The notes below the pieces were generated by a model. It had not been told where the DNA came from and made no database searches. It saw only the letters and a program-made list of their open reading frames with translations. 64,000 nt of DNA from Neopestalotiopsis rosae (taxonomy: Eukaryota > Ascomycota > Sordariomycetes > Amphisphaeriales > Sporocadaceae), in assembly GCA_023078685.1 (NCBI GenBank), contig JALGAS010000002.1, forward strand, positions 310,001 to 374,000, in the 5' to 3' direction. A program made the position numbers and the translations under genes. Positions 12,234 through 22,909 of the stretch are shown here, piece by piece (within the stretch, counting starts at the first letter, position 1; every line of letters starts with the position of its first letter).

Positions 12234-13599
12234 TCAAGGATACACCGTCCCCACGTAAGTCAGTACGGAAGGATCCGATTGGTTGATCGAATATTCAAGT
12301 ATTGTGTCGTTAGAAATTCCGTATAGCATGGCGTCTAATGTTGTTGCGATGGTGGTAAAATTCACCGACGGACCTCCCTCGATTTCAATGGTGGAAATTG
12401 ACCGGTTGTTTTCGCCAATGATCTGTCCCGTAATGGATCCGTCCGATTTGAGAAACATGTATAATGTATCTGTCCAGTGATTCAACTGAGTTATTGCAAA
12501 TCGCTGTGTCGATGTCTCCAAAGAAATGTCGTTTATAATTTGATCACCTGTTCAATGTAAGCAAGGGAACAACGCCCGTTGAGTGTTTCCTCATCTCACC
12601 TGTAACCCAATACTGTCCATCAAAGTCGAGTGATGACATTGCGCCCACTGTACTGCTATATGTGGCCTCTGCAACAACTTTGAGGTGACTTAGCAGCGAT
12701 GAGTTAAGCTGTGGAACCATGGCCAGACTTGATCCCAAGACGACACGCGGCAATGCGGTTGAGTCTTGGGGCTTCTCGGTGAAGTTGGAGCTATTCGCAA
12801 AGGTCAAGGAGCCTTCAGTGCCCTGATATGCCAAAATCTGAAAACCTGGATTGCCTGGAGCCGGATTCGCGTGGTAGGCTGCTGCCAATTTGGAACCAGC
12901 TGTGGCGTTTAGATTTGCCTGGGCTGTTTGAACATGATACTTGTACGTTCCGTCCGTGATGTGAGCGTTTGTCACACCTCGAATCGAATTGTTCGAGGTC
13001 AAGAAGAACGCTGCACTATTCTTGCATCCCCAGTCATTGCACGACATGGATGCCAGGGGGGTCCCTGGAGGCAAGTCGAGCGGAGTTGTTCTGACCATGG
13101 AGTCGGAAATGTTCCTAGTCTCCCAGGCGTTTGTGGTAGAGTTGAAGCGTCGAAGTATCAACGCATTATAAGCGTCTTGGAAGAAGACATTTCGTTCGTA
13201 CGTAGTTGAAGTCGTGAGATTAGACACTGCAAGGCTCGATGTCGGGAGGATGTTGAATATTTGGCTCATGATCTTATCCTGTTGTTCCCGGCCATGACGG
13301 CTCCCTACAACACCGCCGACTATCGCACCGACGACGGCTAGTATACCAATGATGGCGATCAAATATACCATTGGTCGTTTCATTCCACAGATCGATCTCC
13401 CTTTTTTGTCTTGTCCGTCCCCTTGCTTCTGGATCTCGTGTGCAGCGTATGCGTTGCTGGTAGTGTAGGTATGCTCATAGTGGACTGGATAGAGATACTG
13501 CTCCTCTGCGGGAGGCTTTTGGAGCTCTAAGCCGGAGGAACCATAGTGAAGTGGATTAGGATCCACCTCCAGCGTGCTATGCGATGGTGCCGTGCTCAT
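12234..13599 (-). CDS. Type II membrane glycoprotein with putative lectin-like ectodomain
   Basis: Two exons, 13599-12600 and 12547-12234, giving 437 residues; the 52 bp intron starts GTGAGA and ends ACAG. Residues 1-75 are hydrophilic and cytoplasmic-looking. A single Gly/Val/Ile helix at about 77-99 follows basic residues, so the C-terminal 335 residues should be outside or in the lumen. That part is rich in Asn-x-Ser/Thr sites (more than ten) and in repeated short segments built around aromatic residues, which suggests a beta-propeller as in fungal proteins annotated as fucose-specific lectins. This assignment rests on overall layout, not on a diagnostic motif. A membrane-bound carbohydrate-binding role is only an inference. 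Confidence 0.7.
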
Positions 13600-14777
13600 G
13601 GTGTCGCTATTTGAGGCTTTCTGGATTGCGTAGAAAATGGGAAATTTGGCTAATCAATGCGAACTCTGGTTATTGGAGTAGTCAACGAGGAACGGGGAAT
13701 CTCTCGTGCAGGCGACCAGTCGAGATTTCTATTGAGGAATCGGTCTGCAAGTCAAAGCATCGACGTCACAGACGAAAGCTTTCATCTGTTTTCCCAAAAG
13801 AGATTCCTACCAGTCTATCGGGCGTAGCTTTGGCCCCTTGCAGCTGTTTTGATCATGTTTAAGTCAAGTCTAAGTAGGATCGCACCAATAGATATGCAGA
13901 TTTTCATAAGGCTCTTGTTGCAGGGTGCCGAAGGTTACAATACGAAAGATGAGGAGGGGGCCAAATATCAAAAATCGGCGGAGCCTTATTCCAAAATAGC
14001 CATGCGATGGAGCACGATCCTGATCAAGCTGCACGATGAAAATTGTGCACATAATGTTGCGCGATCGCATCATAAATTTCTTCTAGCAGTCCAAAGGTGC
14101 AAACCAGCATAACCTTGAATGCCTGCGTAGGATGACCTCAAGCATTGTAGAGCATGGAAATTTCAATAGACACGAAAACCGCTACATGAGTATCGTAGTA
14201 TCGACTATGAAAGACTTCTAATTTGGTGTTTCAGCCTTGTGTATGTAGACCATTTACCTGCCACGAGACGTCGCCATCGAGAGCATTTTCTGACAAATCA
14301 CATATCAGCACTATATTTGACCACATTCCCTGGCCAGTATGCGTCATTCTGCATTCTCGATAAGAAAATATGGTAGCACACGACAAGAGTCCACATTCAG
14401 GAACGTACCATTTATTGAATGTGCCCATCCCCCACGTTACTCCAGATTCGGTAGGCAGGGATCTTTTTGTCTCCGCAGATCTGATTCGCCTAACGCCTGT
14501 ACATGACGATCCTTTTGTGGAGTCGCTTATGCCAGCGTCCCATCGATCGGTCTCGATTCGGGCAACAGGGATTCTTTTCTCAGAAAGGGCCTGATGATCT
14601 GACCTAGTTGACAAATGCGGTTCCGCAGCTGCGAGGTTTCACTGTGTGCATTCTCCTCATGCCTCTTTCTTCCTCTGGAAGGCTACGATTAGCAGCATAG
14701 TGATCTTTCGGCAAAGAGACCACTTGCTAGTATTTGCGTTAAAGTGATGTGCAGGCAGGCCCGGCCACGAAAACACC
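13600..14777. other. Gene-free divergent promoter region
   Basis: This 1.18 kb separates the divergent membrane glycoprotein and Clr5-domain genes. The short frames in it have no motif and overlap on both strands. No repeat was seen. Confidence 0.4.
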
Positions 14778-16457
14778 ATGATCCCTGAAGCCACCGCGCA
14801 CACTGAGCCTAAGAGTTGTGCAGCGACAACGATCGTACCCTGCGACGATCGGTCCTCAGTAGCAAGTGCCACTTATGCAGCAGGCTCTAGTGATGAATGT
14901 CGCACGACAGGACTCCATCGACTGCAAGGAAAATTCCCACTCTGGGAAGATGAATCTGTTGGGCTCGTCTACAAGTCCTTGGATCGCTGGGAAGAACGAA
15001 AACATGAAATCATGAAGTTGTATTTGTCCGAGAACAGAACCTTGAAGGAGACACGAAACATCATGAGAGAAAGAGGTTTCGAAGCAAGGCGGGTCCAGAC
15101 ATACCATTACATTATAGCGATTGATCTCTCTAACAAGGTGAAACATAGTGAGAAGGTGTACAAGTCCTATTTCAAACGCTGGAACTTGATCAAGAACAAG
15201 CCTCGCCAGAAACCTCAAAGAATTGTGGTGGATAGGACACGACCCAGGACCGCTCACAGTGGAACGCTTGCTTTTTTTCTACCCAGTGAAAAGGCCCCTG
15301 AGTCTTCTACGACAACGAAAAAGGCAGATACAGACAAGTGCGTCTCCACTAGGCACTGTGCAGCCCCAAAGTCACTCAGCTCGGATGCATCTCAGCCGCT
15401 GTACAATAGCTTCCAGAAACAGATCCCCACCCCGGACGACATACGATTAGTGGAACTCCTATCCTACTGCATGAAGAGCAACGATGAGCTGCCGAGAGTG
15501 CATGGAAAGGAGATCTACCAGGTATCGAATGACCTAAGCATGGCGCATGTTCTATGCCTTCGCGGCCTCCCCCAGCTCTCCGGGACCTACTGGCGGAGCG
15601 CTTTCAGGTCGATACATCGGCTGACAGAGAACACATCCGAGCCGAACTTACTGGTCTTGCTTACTACCCAAGTCATGTGTGCCAATAGGGATTTGGCTCT
15701 GGAAACATGGAAATATCTCACTGCTTATGCCCGCACAAGACCTGAAACCAGCGACTCGACTCGGCGACTATTTCAGGAAATTTACGTCTACTTGAAGACT
15801 CGTAGTTTCGAATCATACCTGGATTTAGTGGCAGATCGTATTGGAAACGAACTACGCAGGGAAAAGAGGTACGCAAGTGAACGATTCCCATTCTTCCCGA
15901 CGCACTACCTAGAGTCGGCGAAAAAAGACTTGCACAAGGCCACGAGCTCTCGGGAGTACAACGTCATGGCGCATTTCAGACTTTCACTGCAGGACAATAT
16001 TGTGTCTTTGTCGCAAGATGCCTGTTCAATCCTCATCGCGGACGGCTGGAATCTCTTGATCAAATTACATGCCATCGGAGATGCAACAGGCTGGACGCAT
16101 GAGAGCGTGCTGCACTGTGCAAATGATCTGCTCAATCTAGCTCTCGATCTGGGATGCGATGGTACCTACTTCGAGATAGCTGCAACCGCCGCAATCGCTG
16201 CTATCCACAGAGCCAATTGGGACGGACTCGCGACGAGAGGTGATTCCCGACACAGCTTGGCCATACGATACTTGGAAATGTCGGTAGACGCGGCGTCCGG
16301 GGAACAACAATATATGGGTTCGTCATTAATAGAGAATCTGGAGATTCTGGAGCAATGGTATCGAGAGGCCGGGGATATAGAAATGGCCGAGGCAACACTC
16401 TTACGGCAACAAGACTGGTTCAAGTCACGGTTCAATCGTGATGATGACATTTATTGA
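14778..16457 (+). CDS. Clr5-domain protein
   Basis: Read as one open frame of 559 residues. A Clr5 domain occupies roughly residues 68-140: a tryptophan-led helix (RWEERKHEIMKLYL), the NRTLKETRNIMRERGF helix, and YKSYFKRWNLIKN. Clr5 proteins are nuclear regulators or effectors; the founding yeast protein acts in silencing. The remaining 400 residues are helical and end with tetratricopeptide-like segments (EQWYREAGDIEMAEATLL). One oddity: 17 residues between EARR and VYKSYFKRW interrupt the domain. The DNA for this (15099-15149) begins GTCCAG, contains CTAAC and ends GAGAAG, and is an exact multiple of three, so it may be an in-frame intron rather than a coding insertion; removal would leave 542 residues. 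Confidence 0.78.
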   Translation: MIPEATAHTEPKSCAATTIVPCDDRSSVASATYAAGSSDECRTTGLHRLQGKFPLWEDESVGLVYKSLDRWEERKHEIMKLYLSENRTLKETRNIMRERGFEARRVQTYHYIIAIDLSNKVKHSEKVYKSYFKRWNLIKNKPRQKPQRIVVDRTRPRTAHSGTLAFFLPSEKAPESSTTTKKADTDKCVSTRHCAAPKSLSSDASQPLYNSFQKQIPTPDDIRLVELLSYCMKSNDELPRVHGKEIYQVSNDLSMAHVLCLRGLPQLSGTYWRSAFRSIHRLTENTSEPNLLVLLTTQVMCANRDLALETWKYLTAYARTRPETSDSTRRLFQEIYVYLKTRSFESYLDLVADRIGNELRREKRYASERFPFFPTHYLESAKKDLHKATSSREYNVMAHFRLSLQDNIVSLSQDACSILIADGWNLLIKLHAIGDATGWTHESVLHCANDLLNLALDLGCDGTYFEIAATAAIAAIHRANWDGLATRGDSRHSLAIRYLEMSVDAASGEQQYMGSSLIENLEILEQWYREAGDIEMAEATLLRQQDWFKSRFNRDDDIY

Positions 16458-17049
16458 ACGAAACCGAAAAGGGGCAATTATATGAATTAAGGCGCGATTC
16501 AAAGATATCTGAGTTATCTCATGTTTATAGATGCCTGTCCAGGGAGGCGCAAGTTCACACACTGTACTAGTTTGGAGAGGCAGGATGGGCCACAACAAAG
16601 GTATAGTGATGATTTTTGAAGAATCCAATCGCGCGGTCGCTAATTGATCTTGTGCCTTCGCGTGTATGTGCTCATTTGAATATTGACACTACCTCTGCAA
16701 TGACATGAACGGGACCAATCGGCATCGCAATGAATACGCCGGGCCATTAACCGGCGTAGCGGCCGATTAGGCCGAGTCGCACCTATAGACGTGCTAGTAT
16801 CATCCACTGGTGGCCCCATCTACAGTGGTAGGATTGCGCGAGCTCGGCCACGAATCTATTCCACCGAAGCGACATGACTCAACATGGAGATACTTGGGAA
16901 GGTGACTCAAGATGGTATTATTTATTGCACTTTCCCAGCAAAATGCTACGGGATTGGCCTCAAGACAACCAGCAGACTAACACACATTGGCAACTCCTTG
17001 GGGCTGCCACTACCATCCAGGCATCAATTGGCGCCAAGGTTGTTGGAAG
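16458..17049. other. Intergenic, promoter of the hydrolase gene
   Basis: No gene is supported in this 590 bp. An open frame in line with the hydrolase begins at 16987, but its extra 21 residues are not typical of the family. Confidence 0.4.
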
Positions 17050-17868
17050 ATGGGAGGCATGACATCGGAGCAGGATGACATTCGGCATGAACGCCTCAAC
17101 ATCACAGTGGAAGGAACCTCCATCAATGTGGCCGTGGCGCGTCGAGATGGACCCCTAGATCCCATACTGTTCCTGCACGGATTTGGCGGCAGCAAAGAGG
17201 ACTACATCGACATAGCCTTGAGCAAAGCTTTTCATGGTCGGGCCTTCGTTGCTTACGATGCCCCCGGCTGCGGTCAGACGACCATCACAGACTGTTCCAA
17301 AATTTCCATCCCCTTCTTGGTCAAAACGGCGCAAACAGTCCTGCAGCAGCTCGGCATTCAGCGATTCCACTTGCTCGGCCACTCGATGGGTGGTCTCACC
17401 GCTCTCGAGCTGGCAGCGTTAATGCCAGAATCTGTTCTCAGCTTTGTCAATATCAAGGGGAACCTTGGACCAGAAGACTGCTTCCTCAGTCGGCAGATTT
17501 TCACGTGGGCAGATGAGGACCCGGAAACATTCCTTACCACTTTCATTGAGCGCAATTACCATTCGCCTCTATTTTCGGCGGCTCTGTACGCTTCAAACGT
17601 CCGGCACAAAGTTCGAGCCGAGGCCGTCAGGGGAATATTCGAGTCCATGGTGCACCTGTCCGACACCGGCCGACTGTTGAACAAATTTCTGGCCTTGCCG
17701 TTTCCAAGCATGTTCATGTTTGGGGAGCAATACAACACACTCTCGTACCTTCCGGCGCTCGAAAGGGGTGGAGTGCAGCTGGCCGAGATACCACATTCTG
17801 GTCACTTCCCAATGTACTCGAACCCCGTCGCCATGTGGACTTGCATCTCCGAATTTCTGTCGCGATGA
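17050..17868 (+). CDS. Alpha/beta hydrolase
   Basis: A single exon of 272 residues if translation starts at 17050; ATGs at 16987 and 17059 are in frame. The alpha/beta-hydrolase features are clear: the oxyanion loop HGFGG at residues 43-47, a YDAPGCGQT strand-loop, the nucleophile elbow GHSMGG with Ser112, and the catalytic histidine in HSGHFP near residue 252. An acidic residue in the FGEQYN segment could complete the triad. There is no signal peptide. The closest general resemblance is to lipase- or esterase-like and C-C-bond hydrolases; the substrate cannot be told. Its neighbours give no pathway clue. Confidence 0.85.
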   Translation: MGGMTSEQDDIRHERLNITVEGTSINVAVARRDGPLDPILFLHGFGGSKEDYIDIALSKAFHGRAFVAYDAPGCGQTTITDCSKISIPFLVKTAQTVLQQLGIQRFHLLGHSMGGLTALELAALMPESVLSFVNIKGNLGPEDCFLSRQIFTWADEDPETFLTTFIERNYHSPLFSAALYASNVRHKVRAEAVRGIFESMVHLSDTGRLLNKFLALPFPSMFMFGEQYNTLSYLPALERGGVQLAEIPHSGHFPMYSNPVAMWTCISEFLSR

Positions 17869-18878
17869 TGCGAGCGCGACCGCCAAGCTGGCATTTGCAG
17901 GCTGCAGGTGTGTAGACGAGCCAGGGACCAAGATCGAGCTGTGAAAACTCAGCAAGGTGGTTTCCTGAGGATAAAATCACCACATCTTGTGCCAATTGAG
18001 GCGATTATTTGTCGACTTAGTAGAGGTACCTGACCTAGCAGATGCTGTCGTCGCGCGACTTGATGCCTGGCGCTGATGCCTTTCACTGTTCCCTACGATT
18101 AGCTCAGGTCAAGGCACGCTCAATCAGTTGTGTCGTGCGGGTTTGATGAGCTTCGGGCCTTTGCAATTGATTATGAGCATCGATTGATGCTCTGCATTGC
18201 TGATTTGATAATATTGTAAGCTCACCTCATTGACAACGTGTATGAACTCCAGGAAGAATACACTGATCCATCGCGAGGTGGGTGAAGGAGAGGAAGAGAG
18301 AAGGGGAGCCTGTGGGTGGGTAGTGGCTGTTAGGCGCTACGTGGGGTAGTGAGTTTATGGTTTAGGCAACGCGCCCGGTTTCTTCTGTCCCGGAATGTAT
18401 CTGATCTTGTCCAACCAAAAGAAGAATTTCGGTCCATCGAAGTGTTAAGATGTAGCCCGTTGCGAAAGGTTCATCCTTTCACGTGCTTGAACCTTTTTCG
18501 AGTTCTCCAATGGGGACACCAGGTCCAGGCGTGTTAAAATGGCTGAGCTTTGAGTTCCGGTGGAATGCTTCAGACTCAGATTCCGGCGGAACTTCTAGTT
18601 CGGATTAGCGCCGAGACTCGTTAACGTTGGTGCTTTTGCTGGTGCTCCATCTACCGCCAGGCCGCTAGTGCTACAATTGACACCACTACGGATACTATAC
18701 TCCGTGTCAACGATCCGGTGGAAGTAAACATGGAGATACTTCCTAGGCATTCTGCTTCATTGTAGAAACATACCTATAAATTTCCCGCACTCAATGATTA
18801 AGATTTCTACTCGGCAAAACATTATTTTCATCCAATTGCATTTACTGAAGACCTAAGGGTTTCATCCAAGATTCAACG
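17869..18878. promoter_or_regulatory. Promoter region of the aldolase gene with repeated TCCGGYGGAA elements
   Basis: No gene is seen in this 1 kb. Three copies of TCCGG(T/C)GGAA lie at 18556-18565, 18582-18591 and 18714-18723, all in the same orientation, between 155 and 325 bp before the aldolase ATG. They carry CGG triplets, the usual half-site of Zn2Cys6 regulators, so they are a reasonable candidate for an operator cluster. Confidence 0.45.
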
Positions 18879-19667
18879 ATGGCTTCTTTAAACACGATAA
18901 CTGTCACTATTGGTCAGATCGCCAAAATGATTGACCATTCTCTCCTCCACCCCACCATGACCGATGCCGATATCCTGGAAGGCCTGCGCATTTGCAAAAA
19001 GTACAACGTCGCCACCGCTTGTGTCAAGCCTTACTTGATTCCCATGGCCAAGAAGGAGCTCAAGGGCACCGACGTCCTTGTCTGCCCCGTCATTGGTTTT
19101 CCTCACGGCAACAGCACTACCGACGTCAAGGTCTACGAAGCCACAGCCGCCGCCCAGGCTGGTGGCAGAGAGATTGACATGGTGACCAACATTGGCAAGG
19201 CCCTCGGTGGCGACTGGGACTATGTCAAGGCGGAGATTGCGGCCATCAATAAAGCAGTGAAGCAGAACGGCGCCATTCTCAAGGTCATTTTCGAAAACGA
19301 CTATCTACAGGAGCAGCACATTGTCCGGCTGTGCGAGATATGCTCGGAACTCGACGTGGCCTTTGTTAAGACTTCGACCGGCTACGGATTTGTCAAGCAG
19401 CCCAATGGACTATACTCCTACCAGGGCGCGACGGTGCCCCATCTCGCCCTTATGCGCAAGCACTCCAAGACAGGCGTGCAGATCAAGGCGGCGGGAGGCG
19501 TGAGGACACTGGATGACCTGCTGCACGTCATGTCTCTGGGTGTGACGAGAATTGGTGCCACTGCGACCATGGCCATAATGGAGGAAGCTGTTAAACGCGG
19601 TATTACTACTGAGCCGACTACGGTGGCGTTCAAATCCATGTCTGCACAGAGCTCGGGGGGTTATTAG
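18879..19667 (+). CDS. deoC: Deoxyribose-phosphate aldolase
   Basis: A single exon of 262 residues, close to the family length. It splits 2-deoxy-D-ribose 5-phosphate into acetaldehyde and glyceraldehyde 3-phosphate in nucleoside breakdown. The class I aldolase residues are visible: Lys164 in FVKTSTGYG as the Schiff-base lysine, Asp100 in REIDMVTNIG, and Lys203 in IKAAGGVRT. The start MIDHSLLHPTMTDADI is the normal N-terminal motif. Fungal genomes have few DeoC copies, and this one has no nucleoside-pathway neighbour here. The repeated TCCGGYGGAA elements upstream suggest regulated expression. Confidence 0.95.
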   Translation: MASLNTITVTIGQIAKMIDHSLLHPTMTDADILEGLRICKKYNVATACVKPYLIPMAKKELKGTDVLVCPVIGFPHGNSTTDVKVYEATAAAQAGGREIDMVTNIGKALGGDWDYVKAEIAAINKAVKQNGAILKVIFENDYLQEQHIVRLCEICSELDVAFVKTSTGYGFVKQPNGLYSYQGATVPHLALMRKHSKTGVQIKAAGGVRTLDDLLHVMSLGVTRIGATATMAIMEEAVKRGITTEPTTVAFKSMSAQSSGGY

Positions 19668-19823
19668 CTGGGTGATCTGCGCATACTCAAGAATACAAGG
19701 AGTATGCCGAGATGGTACTGATCCAATTCATAGACAATGATTACTACCAATACACTATATATACGAGATAGAAAGAGACCTGTGCTCCACCAGCGGGCAA
19801 TAACGACAGGTCCTATAGTGTAG

Positions 19824-21073
19824 CTAAACCACGTCCTTGGCAACATGAAACTTGATCTCACTGTCATTGCATGATTCTTGGTCCGACGATCTCTGCTCTC
19901 CTACACTCGGTGACCTTACGAGCTTACCGTCTGATTTCACTCGGACTCTTTCCGGACTTTGGATTCTAATTCCAGTCATTCGTATGGAATGTGAGTTCTC
20001 GTGGTGCGATGCGATTTCCGCCTTGGCAGCAGAAAAGACTTTGCAAAACAGCCGACGTGCCGAAGGTAGGCACGAGCAGACTATTCCTGCAAAGACCTCG
20101 GCCGCCGACCAACACCATATCTCGACGTAATCATCTAGAGAGTACATTAGAACGATCGGTTGATTACCGTCTGAAGTCATTACTCACGAGTGGGATTATG
20201 AGTAACTTTAAAGGTTGCTATTGATTGTATTCGAATCGAGCTAATAATTGTAACGCTGAAATAGAGTAAATACGTTAGTGATTCATGTCTTCAGTTAGGA
20301 ACTACCCAGGGCTCTTACACTATGCCCAGCGAGAACATGAAGAAAACTTGAATTTTTCTGCTCGGTGGCAGCGAGAGTTTCCACAAGATTGGTGTCGGCA
20401 ACAGAACCACCATCAGATCCTGTAGCATGTTCATGATTGATCCCGACAAGGCAAGTTTGTGAATGTCAACACAAGTAGCATCTGCCACGTTCGTTGCTGT
20501 CCATGCGCTGTCGACGGGCCAGCATTGGAAAGCGAAAGCAATATCATAGACCACGCCGTATACAGCGGTGAACGCCATGATTGAGTAGACGTATACCTTG
20601 AATGGTTTCTGCGGGAAAACACGTAGGTAAAAGAAGAGATAACTGCAGCGGATGATGGTGATCGCGGCGCCGTAGAGAAGTTCCGCGCAGAATATTAACT
20701 GTGACGTTTGAGACTAATGAGTTTGACGCTTGAATCAATCCTCGGAGTGGATAATCAGTAAACTTACAAGTCGTACCGTGGAGACATCACTGGCTGTTAC
20801 CTCTGACGCATCCCGTCCCAGTCCATGAGCTGATACTGTGCAGTTTTAGGAATGACATTATTGTTACGTTGTAGTCGCGAGGGAATTGCGTTACTTACAG
20901 GGGAATCCTAATGCAGCAGCACAGATAACAACCGCAACAGCAGCGGCCATGGTAGTGTCATCCATTCCCCAATGATGTGAAGTTATACGTTCTACACAAC
21001 GTACTCCGAAGATGAGAGTCATGTTGATAATGATAGCCTCGCTCAGGCGCTCTATGCTTGTTGCTTGACCCAT
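19824..21073 (-). CDS. Pth11-like seven-helix membrane protein, five exons
   Basis: Five short exons on the minus strand: 21073-20899, 20835-20768, 20713-20319, 20255-20188 and 20134-19824, giving 338 residues. The four introns are 63, 54, 63 and 53 bp with consensus donors (GTAAGT, GTAAGT, GTAAGA, GTGAGT), and every phase fits. Features of the family are AVRC-like RCVERI at the end of helix 1, WGMDD, HGLGRDASEVT, RCSYLFFYLRVFP, an FQCWPVDSAW loop and SSIRIQS. A C-terminal polar tail of about 90 residues contains many Ser and charged residues. No single exon would reveal the gene, because each fragment is short. Likely a plasma-membrane receptor-like protein; ligand unknown. Confidence 0.82.
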
Positions 21074-21120
21074 GATAGATGCCTTTCGTTGGTATTAAGC
21101 CCTGATAGGCGGAGGTTTGT

Positions 21121-21148
21121 GTATGAGACCGATCGTATGAGACCGATC
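21121..21148. repeat. Tandem 14 bp duplication
   Basis: GTATGAGACCGATC occurs twice in direct tandem, 48 bp upstream of the ATG of the five-exon Pth11-like gene. It may simply be replication slippage in the 5' untranslated region. Confidence 0.8.
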
Positions 21149-22174
21149 ATTTCGGCTTCATTACAGGGAAGACCAAAGAGTCCAGGACAACAGGTTTGGC
21201 TTTGTCATACGTCTCCAATGGACTATGTAATATAGGGGAAAAGCCGCAACAAGTTCCTTGCAAACGTCGCTTGATTTCACACTTGAGCCCTGCACATCGC
21301 ACGGGCCTGGTTGCCCAGACCAGAATACCTCCAAAAGACACCCTTTTGACAGGGTGCCGGAAGGATTCCACCTATCAATTTCACATGGTAGTTGGGCCGA
21401 AACAGACAAGATCTTATAATGTCACAATGGCCACGCACAGATTACGATTGATTCAGCGATTTCTGACATCCTTCTTCCCGAATTAATTGGCGAATATTGC
21501 CGACATGCATCCCATATTCGGACGAGGCAAAACATCCTGGTTGGAGTTACCGTCCGCAGGAATCGCACCGTCGATCCCCCAGGTTTTGCTGTGCAGGAAG
21601 CACGCCGACCCGGTTTTACCCCAGAATGTCAGGGAGTCCGGCATGTGTCAGGCAGAGATTTCGTGCCCGTGATTGGGTCTGGGGTGCAGGGCCTGTATGT
21701 TATCGTTCACAGGTAGGGTTGCAATGAGTGCACGTACCTGGCGAGCCTGGTTCTTGTGACTTTGATCCGAGTTGCTTTCACTGAGTATCTGACTTCTGTC
21801 CAACCAGAGCCTGATACACCTGCAAGAAATTGTTATTATCTCCGCATTGCGTCAAATTAAGAGCTTCATCGTAGGGGTCAACCACGGAGAATACGGGAAT
21901 TATCACATTTATAGTGCCTGTGGGGATTGTGGGAAACGTGGGGAGTGGAGCCGTATGCCTCGGCCCGTGTGGAGTCTAGGTCCAGGCACAAGAATATGGA
22001 TCTTCGGCCTCGGAGATGATCAAATCTTGACGGCAATCCGATACCATAGCATAGATGACAGGTAGGTAGAGGTATACAAACATAGACCCCAACACAAATT
22101 CGATTGCAAATGCACGTGTAATGAAGCTGCGGAAACACGCCACAGCCACAGCAGCTCGGGGCCGCAGGCTAATT
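21149..22174. other. Gene-free intergenic stretch holding repeat copy R1
   Basis: No gene is supported. Positions 21886-21925 carry a sequence that recurs at 23872-23912 (see the repeat entry). Confidence 0.4.
21886..21925. repeat. Diverged 40 bp direct repeat, copy R1
   Basis: Starts GGAGAATACGGGA and ends CTGTGGGGA. The same order of blocks, with a few substitutions, is found at 23872-23912. The two copies flank the LURP-like gene and are followed by GTGGGGATTGTGG-like sequence in both places. Origin unknown; an old transposable-element remnant or a duplicated promoter block are both possible. Confidence 0.65.
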
Positions 22175-22909
22175 CTACGAACTACTAGTCATCATTTGCT
22201 TATTGACCATGGATTTATTGCTGCAGTCCCAAATTCGTAACGCAGTGATGAGAGCCATGACAACCCAAGCATCTGCCGTCGCAAGTCTGTTGGTATCTTC
22301 GAGGAACTCAATGCTGAGCACCTTGGTCAGACTCATGCTGCCTTCATTGGCCCAAGTCGCGACCACATGTTTTACGTCATCCGGTTGAGTCTCGACACCG
22401 GCGTTGCCTGCTTTCGTTCCATTATATCGCACCAACTGCCAGTGCAAGTCCTTGCTGCCTCCCAGAAGCGATGTTTTCGTTGTGGTATGAGGTATCCACT
22501 CAAACGTGACGGGATGCCCGCTGTCGTCGTCAACGTCGAACCGATGCGCGCCTCCCTGACGTGCAATCTCCACCGCATTTTCTCCCGTTGGCCCTGAGTC
22601 CCCTGGGAGACATAACTTGGCGGTTGTTGAATGAACGAGGACATTGGAGTCGATACCGGCTAGCATGGGCGACTCCTTGGTCGGCCCGCTGTGCAGGACA
22701 ACATCGGGACTGCTCCGGAAGCCAGAATGCGTCGTCACTGCCAGCAAAGGGTCCGTTCGATGCTGTCCAATTACATAATGGTTTCCCAGACCGTGAGCTG
22801 AGCGGTAGAGAGACAGCTGGGTGGGAAGCTGGACGACTTCCGTCGACTGCGGGCTTGCTTGAATACTCTCCGTATTCGCCCTTTGCTTGGTGTCCTCTTG
22901 GTCTTCCAT
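22175..22909 (-). CDS. LURP/tubby-like protein, uncertain
   Basis: A single exon of 244 residues. A hydrophilic N-terminus of about 30 residues is followed by strand-rich sequence with the pattern YRSAHGLGNHYVIGQHRTD, then VTFEWIPHTTTK and WQLVRYN, and a hydrophobic helix near the C-terminus (DAWVVMALITALRIW). This layout resembles fungal proteins of the LURP-one/tubby C-terminal or scramblase-like fold, with the final helix inside the barrel. I infer this from layout; no catalytic motif exists to test. Function is unknown. The gene is bracketed by two copies of a 40 bp repeat. Confidence 0.65.
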   Translation of the reverse strand: MEDQEDTKQRANTESIQASPQSTEVVQLPTQLSLYRSAHGLGNHYVIGQHRTDPLLAVTTHSGFRSSPDVVLHSGPTKESPMLAGIDSNVLVHSTTAKLCLPGDSGPTGENAVEIARQGGAHRFDVDDDSGHPVTFEWIPHTTTKTSLLGGSKDLHWQLVRYNGTKAGNAGVETQPDDVKHVVATWANEGSMSLTKVLSIEFLEDTNRLATADAWVVMALITALRIWDCSNKSMVNKQMMTSSS

